A DNA stretch of 64,000 nt, taken from assembly GCA_003665825.1 (NCBI GenBank), contig QPFY01000009.1:868001-932000 (forward strand). Reading direction: 5' to 3'. Position numbers and translations under genes: made by a program. The stretch's first letter is position 1. Every line of letters begins with the position of its first letter. Below the pieces are notes generated by a model. The model worked only from the letters and a program-made list of their open reading frames with translations. It was not told the origin of the DNA and made no database searches. The stretch is from Microbotryum silenes-acaulis. Taxonomy: Eukaryota; Basidiomycota; Microbotryomycetes; Microbotryales; Microbotryaceae. This document shows, piece after piece, positions 56,123 through 64,000 of the stretch.

Positions 56123-59106
56123 ATGTCGTCTCGCCATGGATCACCTGCACCTGGGAAGGCCGGTCGTCTGGCTCGCTCGAGGGCGGCGTGTGAGGCGTGC
56201 CATCGAGTCAAACAGTCAGTCATCTGTCGCCTGTCGCCTGCGCAGTCCATGTCGCACCAAACTGACCCAGATCACCTCGCTCACAGACGTTGCGACGGCC
56301 CTTCGATCTGTCCCTGTCATCGATGTAAAACGTGCGTCCAATATGGGCTGTGCCGTGCGAACAAGCCCAACCACTGACGACGGCAGAGGGTCGGGTCGAT
56401 TTCCAGGTGGGGCATCGAATGCATATTCCCTTCCTCCGCAGGGCCCGTACCTTCCCAGCCGCCACCCCCACCCCCACAGGCCAAAGCCTCGAAACATACC
56501 GCAACCGGCACTGGCAAGATCAAGGGCAAAGGCAAGGCCGTTGCAACGCCTACAAGTGTGGCCCACCCGAGGCGTTCGTCGACTTCTTCCGACGCGGTGG
56601 CAGCTGCCCCACCTCCCCCTCTCGGCGGCGGTACTGCCGCATCTGCTGCTGCTTCGGCGGCTTCTTCAGCTATTGCGTCGATCACCCCGATCGAGTTGAC
56701 ACAACAGTGAGTGAGGTGGCTTCGTCAGTGCCCTTCGTCCGGGGAAGTGACGCCTCCCCGCCACTCCCAGACTCCGAGCGATGGCCGCCCGCCTCGAATC
56801 CATCGAAGGTGCCTTGGCCCGAGCCGAAGTCTCCTTCCCGGCGTCTTCTTCAAGCCATTCGCACCATCCCTCGTATCATCGACCTTCGCACTCGCATTCC
56901 GGTCAGACCGTGTCGGACGAAACGCCGCTCAGTGGCCCCTACGCACGCGAGCACCACCAACACCAGCCCAACACCTCCAACCCGGTCGAAGCGACGGGCG
57001 AAGCGATCGAGGCCATGGCGGTGGAAGGCTTGGTCGGTCTATCGGATTCACACCAACAAAGCAGGTCTAGAGCAACTACGAATGGGATCGACAACGCCTC
57101 GGCCTCGAACCCGGATGTGTGGGATCCGGCTCGACCGGATGTGCTCAGTCGGACACTGATGACTGTCGAGGATTGCGAGAGTGCTTTCGACGTGCAAGTG
57201 AATTCGACGATCGCTAGATGCATTGACGGTGTATTAATGTGCCGCGATGCTTCGTCGTTTGCAGTTATTTTGTTAATTTGCACCCTTGGGTCCTCTCCCT
57301 GTCCTCGACCTTGGACCGCAACCCACTCACCGTGCGCAACCGATCGCCGCTGCTTTTCCACTCGATCCTCCTCATCTCCATCTACTACCGGGAACGAACG
57401 ACCGAGAACCTGGCGCTCTACCAGGCCATCTCGGCCATCATCGACTCGATACTCGCGCCCAACATCTTGTGCCCCCAACCGGATCAGCTCTCGTCCGACT
57501 TTATTCGCTCGATCCATCTTCTGACCCTGTACAAACCCCTGCCCATCGCTACTTTCCACGCTCGTGGGATCAAAGACTTGACGGCGATTGAACATGCCTC
57601 CAAGATGAACGTGCGCGCGTCATGGCTTTTGCGACTCATCGCTTCCCGAGTCGCAATGTTCATCGGGCTACCCTCGATCACGACCACGTTCGCACGAGCC
57701 TTCGCGAACCAGCACGAGGCGCCGATCCCTCAATCCATCATCAACGAGCAACGGCTTTACTTTGGCTGTGTATTTCACGAGGCCCATGGAGCTCTCCAAT
57801 CGGGCAAACCCAGCAACTTCGTCCCCCAAGATGCTCTCAAATCGACGCGCCTCTTCGCCTCCCTTAAGAATCAACCCGAGGACGTTCGGCTCGCGGCTTC
57901 TGTCGAATTGGCAGCGACGGCAGCTTCGGTCCTAGCTACCAGGAAAGAAGGGGATTATTTTGAGCGCGAGGACCTGCATCGATTCGAGGATGAGATGTCG
58001 CAGTGGACGGAATACTGGCAACCGATCCTAGCAGCGAACGAACAACGTGACCGACTCGCTTGGACCGCGGCGATCCCTTATCAAGCCTTCATCAGAGTCG
58101 TTGTGCATGGCTATTCGTTCGCAAGATGGAAAGTACACAAATCGGAATTGCAAGCGAGTCTTCAACCCGCACCTTTGTTGACGGAGCATGAGCACGAATC
58201 ACTCGACGCTGCCGTCGAGGCGAGTGCGGCGATCTTGTTGGCCGTTTCAGTCGAAGGGAAGAGGACCGTGCCGGGGAAGGGGATCGAGACGAGTTGGGAG
58301 AACGTCAAGGGGAGTTTGACGGTCGATCCGAACGTCGCGGATAAGGTGCGGTGGGCTTCGGATAGCTTGACTTGTGTGGTGAGTCGGAAATCCACGGTCG
58401 TGGACGCGCAATCTGTGCTCACACCTGACGTTCAAATCTGTCCACTTTGCAGTTATTCTCGTACCCCTTGATTTTCCTCGCCAAGTTGGCCAACGAAGGC
58501 TTGCTCCTGTCAAGCTTCTCCGTACTCGCCGCCTCGACGCAGCCGATCCCTCTGGCACCGCTCTCCCCCTCGGACAAACTCTGCCTCCTCCTCCAACTCG
58601 GAGCGAACCTCCTTCACACGATCGCCCCTCACCCAAGTCACCCAGCAATCAAACAAGCCGCTTTCCTGCGCAAGATTCGCGAAGCCGGAATTTCGGGCCG
58701 CAAGCAGACCCTCTCCGTTCCCACAAGCCCCAAACTCAGCGCGACCACCTCCATCCCCGTCCCAATGACGACGAACCTTTCCCTCTCCGAACACAGCACC
58801 CTCACCCAACCACCCTCGAACCTCCTCCCCCTCTCCAACGGGTCCTACCACGACTTCCTCTCTACAACCTGGAACCCCTCCCCCATCGGTTCCCCTCGAC
58901 ACGTCGACCATGTCATTGAAGATCCCTTTGGCGCTTTATTGAGTGGCGTCGAGCCGGGTATGATGTTCGCTTCGGGGCAGAGGGATTTGTTTGGGTTTGA
59001 GACGGGTTTCACCAGTGCGGATTGGGACGGGTTGGATGCTGGAGCTGCGGCCGGTGCACAGAACGGGGGTGGTGGGAATGGTAGGATGTTCAATGGGGGG
59101 TTTTAA
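56123..59106 (+). CDS. Fungal Zn2Cys6 transcription factor
   Basis: Modelled as join(56123..56214, 56287..56354, 56442..56706, 56771..57193, 57265..58378, 58453..59106), 2616 nt, 871 aa. The zinc cluster is at residues 23-53, spread over exons 1-2: C23, C26, C33, C41, C44 and C53, with extra Cys at 39 and 47. A Lys/Gly-rich then Ser/Ala-rich linker leads to a short coiled segment (about 150-165, ARLESIEGALARAE). The fungal-specific TF (middle homology) domain spans roughly 270-650. The Asn/Gly-rich end may be an activation region. The fourth intron (57194-57264) uses a GC donor (GCAAGT); only this choice gives the conserved-looking FD-V-YFVNLHPW join. The ATG lies 247 bp after the TAF2 stop, same strand. 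Target genes are unknown. Confidence 0.85.
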
Positions 59107-60599
59107 GAAGGGGATGATTGTATCTCGAAGAGGTAAAATGAAATTTGATGTTGTGCAACAGTAAAGAAATAGTGATGGGGGGGGGGGGGAGAATGTCACG
59201 AGATGCCCAGAGGGGAAGGCCCGGCCCGGGGGCGGAGTATGCGCACCACTGCGGTGCCCCACCTCGGAGCAGCCAACTTGTTGAAGGGTCCGAGGCAGAA
59301 CATAGAACCCCGAGCCTTCATGTGGTCAGAACGAATCCCGAATTACACCTGCGAATGTCTCATATTGTCCAGTGTATGAGACACAAAGGAACTATCTGTC
59401 TTTCCGACCCGGGACTCGGACGTCAGGTCGGACGCGCACCCTCCGCCGGCAAGGGTTGACGATCGAGTGAATGGCTGGATTGGGTTTGCTTAAAGCCGAG
59501 CGTCCCAGCTGGGGTAGGGGAATGGTCCTTGGTGGTTTAGGCGGGATCGACAGGGTGAGTACGCGGGTTACTAGTTCAAACAATTTTCAATGACTTTTCG
59601 ACACCACGGTGGCTCATCATCGGAGCGATCGGCTTGATCGCTGCCACCCGCCGGGACCGGGACCCCGATCTGCCCAGTTGATCGATAGAAGGGATCGAGC
59701 GAACTTTCTTCAAGCTTGGCTCTAAGTTGTTTTTGTTTGGCAAAATCGGCCGGAGATATTTTGCGAACTTGTAATATGGGATTGTAATCCTGGATTTTTC
59801 TGCAGCTGGAATGTGGAGAGAATCAAGGCTTGCCGACCACCCAACTTTTTGTGGTTGAAATTTTCAGGGCAGCATCGGGGGCGTTTTACATCACAAAACC
59901 TATTTACACAGCTCACAACGAATATCGGGATTGTGATTGACAGCATTGCGTACACCGAAAACGTGGTTTACCGCGGCGCGCCGACGTCAAACCCCCGGGC
60001 CTCCGCTCTCTCGGGTTCCGAGCAATATGAGGATCCCCTCCCCCTTAAGGGTCGTGCCTTACAGAGTCGCGAGGACGGTCGTAGATCGAAGTCGTGACAG
60101 TGAGAGGCGGTAGAGGATACTTGTTAAACGTCGTTACTGGGTTTCAGTTCGAAGTAAAACTATCAAGAGAGAGAAAGAGAAAAAGAGAGAGATGGGGAAG
60201 GCGTCCCAATTGAGTGAGGCCGAGGTCCGTGCGACTGCAGCCCTTTGTCTCCGCGGCAAAAGTCGGAATTATCCTGTTCAGAGTTTCAGCCTTTCCATCA
60301 ATGGAAGAAGATCGCTGTCGGAGCCTGCAGAGGGACAAAAGTTCTGCGATCTTGGAGCTTTGGGTTTGGAGGATCGAGCTCTTCTAGGGAATGGGTGGAA
60401 TTTTCGAAAAAGTGTACAAAGGTAGCCGAACGGATCCTTGCACTCGAGTTTTCGCAGACTAGGAATTAGGTAAAGCAAGACATGATGCATAGAGTTACAA
60501 CAAAAGTGGGGGAATGCTAATAAGAGTGTTATATATATGGAGAGATTTGCATCATATGGAGGGGAGCGAGATTATATGATGGAGGTGAAGGAGATGCGC
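59107..60599. other. Convergent intergenic region
   Basis: Lies between two convergent genes. It has a G-run at 59177-59189, a GA-rich tract at 60168-60192 and a short TATATATAT near 60530. I find no tRNA, no coding exon with splice partners and no known repeat. Confidence 0.5.
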
Positions 60600-62807
60600 T
60601 CAATTGCACGAACCTCCGTTGACCTGACACGAGGCGCTGTCGAGCTTGATGTCGTAGCAAGTGCTGCCTTGTTCGGTAGGGACTGAAAAAACCAGGAAAG
60701 TTGAAGTCAGCTTCCAGGTCTTGTATAGCAGTGAATTCACAAAGAAGCGTAGGGAGCTTACCTTGAGCCTGGTTCGCTGCGCACACCTCAATAACGAACA
60801 CACTCGCACCATCAACGTCCGTGATCGACTTTGTCAGAGCCGTCGTCGCATTAGCAGCGTAGCAATTATGAGATGTGGGTTCAAACACAGCCATGGTGAA
60901 GTTGGAGTCATAGACGCTTTCGGCGCAGTCGTATTGGTCCGGCGAGTTGGTGTTGAGGACGGTGAGGGAAGCGAGGTTGTGGATACTCGAATCGGGGTAG
61001 TACGACCAAGCGGTATCGAGAACGACTTGAGCGACATCACTACCGTCGACGACACAAGAGCTGCCGGAGACGACCCAACCATCGTTACAACCGTCGACGG
61101 TACCGTCGGCGGAGCAGCTGGCCGCGTTGGGATCAAAGTCCGAGCATGAGCTGCAAGTGCCATTGGTGAGGTAGTCGCCGGCGATGCAGGATGTCGCACC
61201 GTTGAAGATATCGCAGGTCAGAGAGTCGTCGTAGACGTCGTCGCAGTCTTGGCAGATTCCGTCTGTGGATGAAAGCAGAAGAATAGGTTGGCACCGATGT
61301 CCCGGCAAGACAGACTCTAGATTCGCGCAGCACGAGACGTGAACTGACTGTAGTTGCGGAACTGATCTCCAGCACAGGGGGTGAAGAGAGTCGAGCACGA
61401 GGACCGATCGAAGACCAAGTTGCACGACGAAGTCGTCAGGATCACATCTCGGCAACGCGCCTTCGCGGACGGGTTCAGCGCGTTGTTTTTCTTGCAAGTG
61501 CCATAGACGATCGTGGTACTGTCGATGTCCCATACAAGTTTCGCCATGGTCGAGACCGAGGTGTTGGATGTCGACGCATAGCACGTCGAAGAGTCGGAAT
61601 CGAAGACGGCGACTTGTGCTCCCTTGCCGACGGCACGGTTTCCGCAGGAGCCCGGGGAGCGGGTGTTGGATTGGTAAGGCGTGTCGGGGATGCTCGAGAG
61701 GAGGTAGATCGACCACGCGGTGCCAAGGACACAGGACTTCTTGTCGGCGGAAACGGTGTACGGCGCCCTGCAAGATGAACATTGGAGGCCGGGTCAGACC
61801 CTGCCAGCGAGTGATCCCCCTGATCGAACGCGCACGAAAAACTCACGTGCATGCCGTGACGATGGTAGAGCTCGAACAAGCGGAGGCGAACTTGTTGACG
61901 GTGTTGCAAGCAATGCATTCGTTTTTTGCGGCATTCAACTATACCCCAAAACGAACGTCAGTTTCAGCGCCAGATGAGCCGTAATGAGGGACCGCGAGGT
62001 AACTCACATAAGCTCCTGGAACGCAAGTGGCGATCTTTCCGGCGCTGCACGTTGCTGCGAGGGTGTCGAATTTGGTGCAAGGCATGCATGTTCGCGTGCT
62101 AGCCACATTAACAAAACCGGTGCGGCAAACGCTCGCGCATTGACCTCCGGTGAGGAACCCGCTGTTGCTGTGATACGAGAAGCCGCACACGGAAGAGAAT
62201 GAGATTTTGAATTCAAACTACCTCTGTGCCAGGGGTGATGGGCTCACCATTTGGTAACGCCGGTCGTTGTGCATGCAGCAGCCCCTTTAAATTTGCTTGT
62301 GCACGCTGTGCAAATATTGTTGACGCTGAAGGTACTAATAGGGCAAACGGTGACACCTGAGGGCGAGCAAGACGACGGCGATCAGTATTGCCCAAACCCG
62401 GCTCAGAACCTGGGGTTAAAACGCATGTACTCACAGGCACCAGCAGACAGGGAACCAGTCGAGCTACGAACGGTCAAGAATTTAGATATCGAGAGTTTCA
62501 GTCGGGTCGATCTCGCAAGCCCAAGTGCCCGATACACCGCAGCAACTGACCATCGGATAGCAGCGGTGGCCGTGCAAGCCGAAGCCCCTGGAAATTGCGA
62601 CGAGCAAGAGACGCAAGCACCGTTGATGGCCGTAGGGAACTGGCCAACGGCAGTGCAAGCCGCGTCATCCTTGGCCTTGATTCCATTGGTTTTCGTGGTG
62701 TCCGTATTCCCCTTGGGGAGTGGGGCAGCGTCCATGACCGAGATGAATGAAATCGTCGCTGCGAACAGGCTGAGCCAGGCTGCGGTGGACGAAGCGCCGA
62801 CGTGCAT
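60600..62807 (-). CDS. Secreted cysteine-rich repeat protein, eight exons
   Basis: Modelled as complement(join(60600..60682, 60762..61262, 61349..61767, 61847..61938, 62008..62167, 62248..62356, 62435..62463, 62551..62807)), 1650 nt, 549 aa; every junction is GT-AG and in phase. Residues 1-27 form a signal peptide (hydrophobic LSLFAATISFISV). The N-terminal half is a chain of ~40-residue modules with the pattern C-X2-C ... AC ... C ... G ... C, resembling the Cys-rich repeats of extracellular GCC2/GCC3 or furin-like proteins. Two longer domains follow (about 220-350 and 400-520), each with an A/TAWS(I/Y)Y motif, apparently an internal duplication. There is no GPI or membrane segment at the C-terminus (ends GGSCN). 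Exon 2 is only 29 nt. A cell-surface or secreted role is likely; the function is unknown. Confidence 0.82.
62435..62463 (-). other. 29-nt microexon of the cysteine-rich gene
   Basis: Flanked by GTTCGTAG on one side and GTGAGT on the other. It links a phase-2 donor to a phase-1 acceptor and supplies one Cys at each edge (split codons), preserving the cysteine spacing of the repeat. Without it the frame is lost. Confidence 0.7.
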
Positions 62808-64000
62808 GATGAAAGATTAAGAGAAGAGAAAGAAGTGATTTAGATGGAGCGGCAAAAACTGGAAGGAGTGAAGAAGAGAAAGAAAGATCGTCGAAGTTGA
62901 CTGAGCTACAACACAATGCTGTCTGTGCTCGGCTCAGGTCTCGGACAATGCTCACCATGTCTCAGAACACCCGGCTCAACAATGGGCTGGGCATTTCGCA
63001 GTAGGGGGCAGGCATCGAACATTTCCTAGCGTGCGAGACTGAGAACCGGGCAGACAAACCGCCCGAGCGGCGCGACCTCTACTTACTCCCTTTTCCGGCG
63101 AACTCCGGGGTAAGACACTCCGTCGTTTTGCCGCGCGCGCGCCGGGCTGCGGATCCCTCGAGCGCCAAGCTACCCAAACCGACGGCGATCCCTTCATGGG
63201 CGAGCCGACGATGATTTGTCATTCCAAGACCGAGCCGTCGCGGATTTAGGACTCGACCCTTTACCACCCGTAACTCCGCCTGCCGGTATGTACTCGGTGT
63301 TGCTCGATTCAGGCTCCGTAAGCCCGACAACAGCGCAGCCGCGCTCCGCCGATCAATTTGATCCTAATCGGGATCCGATCTTTGATCCAGTGAGGGTCGC
63401 GTTCAGAACACAATTCCGTTCAAGTGTTTGATGACATCAATTTTTCTATTCCAAGCTTTCGAGCCCTACCTACAGATACGCTAAAACAATATCAGTCTTA
63501 GCTTGAGGCCTCTATGACGCCAACCACTCATATTTTCATAGCTCGCTTCGGTTCCTACGGCGGAACGCGCCAAGCTCCTGGACCCCAAGCCGCCGGTATG
63601 ACGTGCGCGCGCGTATGGTGACGTCCCGAGGCACTGGTGGATCGGCTTGGAGCTCGCCAAAAGGTTGCGGGTGTCATTTCATTCTGAGAGTTTCTACGTT
63701 TGCTTCAAATAGAACTGTTCTTTCTTGGCGCCCAGAAGCTTTGAGCATCTCGGACCTTTTCCCAACAGCTAACTCAAGTCTTGAGGCTTTCGAATTTCGG
63801 AATGACGACCTCGTCGAAAATCGCGCTCGACGTAGTACTGCCCGAAATCACAAATCGTCGCATCCTAAGGCATCAAAGGCAAAAGTTCGCGAAATCGCAA
63901 TAGAGGGCATCCTAAGCCTTGGAAGTACCGATCATGCTTGCGCGAACCGGCTGGCCTGGCGTCATGCACAGGCCGAGCAGCAGACCAGCGATGCAAACTC
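62808..64000. other. Upstream region of the cysteine-rich gene to window end
   Basis: The first ~130 bp likely hold the 5' UTR and promoter (purine-rich). The rest shows no coding exon, tRNA or repeat that I can support. Confidence 0.45.

Noticed and set aside
62990..63070. A minus-strand tRNA near CATCGAAC
   Set aside because: The T-stem does not pair and no D-arm or acceptor stem can be formed.

Overview
The window is eukaryotic and fits a basidiomycete fungus, probably a GC-rich Pucciniomycotina yeast or smut-like fungus (inference). Genes have many short introns (62-196 nt) with GTRAGT-type donors. They encode a fungal Zn2Cys6 regulator and a TFIID subunit. There is also a nuclear tRNA-Leu gene with a canonical intron, and there are fungal-type LINE and Ty1/copia retrotransposons.

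Layout, left to right. (1) 107-2223, minus: six-exon coiled-coil gene resembling the afadin/alpha-actinin-binding (ADIP/SSX2IP) family. (2) 2744-2861, minus: intact tRNA-Leu(AAG) with a 38-nt intron. (3) 2831-9390: four apparently perfect tandem copies of a 1585-bp unit plus a partial fifth. The first copy starts inside the tRNA gene, and every copy carries the tRNA 5' half plus fragments of spliced protein genes. (4) 11131-14666, plus: an unrecognised protein, modelled as three exons and 1079 aa. (5) 15466-32415: satellite of about 107 units of roughly 146 bp (type A), interspersed with 128-bp type-B units. Each unit contains the 5' half of tRNA-Leu on the minus strand. (6) 32416-39955: full-length non-LTR retrotransposon (ORF1, ORF2, poly-A) inserted in the satellite, followed by more satellite to 40937. 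(7) 40938-48786: a 5'-truncated relative of that LINE, also inserted in the satellite, itself split by a complete Ty1/copia element (41407-47083) with 5-bp target duplications. (8) 48787-49300: diverged satellite unit and a LINE tail remnant. (9) Gene-dense right arm: TAF2 with three C-terminal bromodomains (49926-55875), a Zn2Cys6 transcription factor (56123-59106), and, convergent to it, a secreted cysteine-rich protein with eight exons (60600-62807).

The common thread of the left and middle parts is a tRNA half. The 5' half of tRNA-Leu(AAG), cut at the end of the 5' anticodon-stem strand, heads three kinds of repeat: the 1585-bp unit, satellite type A and satellite type B. The authentic parent gene sits at the edge of the first array. 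Two LINEs have entered the satellite with junctions that restore the unit sequence exactly, without visible target duplication. The copia element appears to use a half-tRNA(iMet) primer site. The candidate new system is therefore a tRNA-half-derived repeat family that is tandemly amplified and serves as a landing pad for LINEs. This is inference from sequence; no transcription or mobility is shown.

Gene models were built by hand from open frames and splice signals. All multi-exon models close in frame, but none is supported by transcripts.
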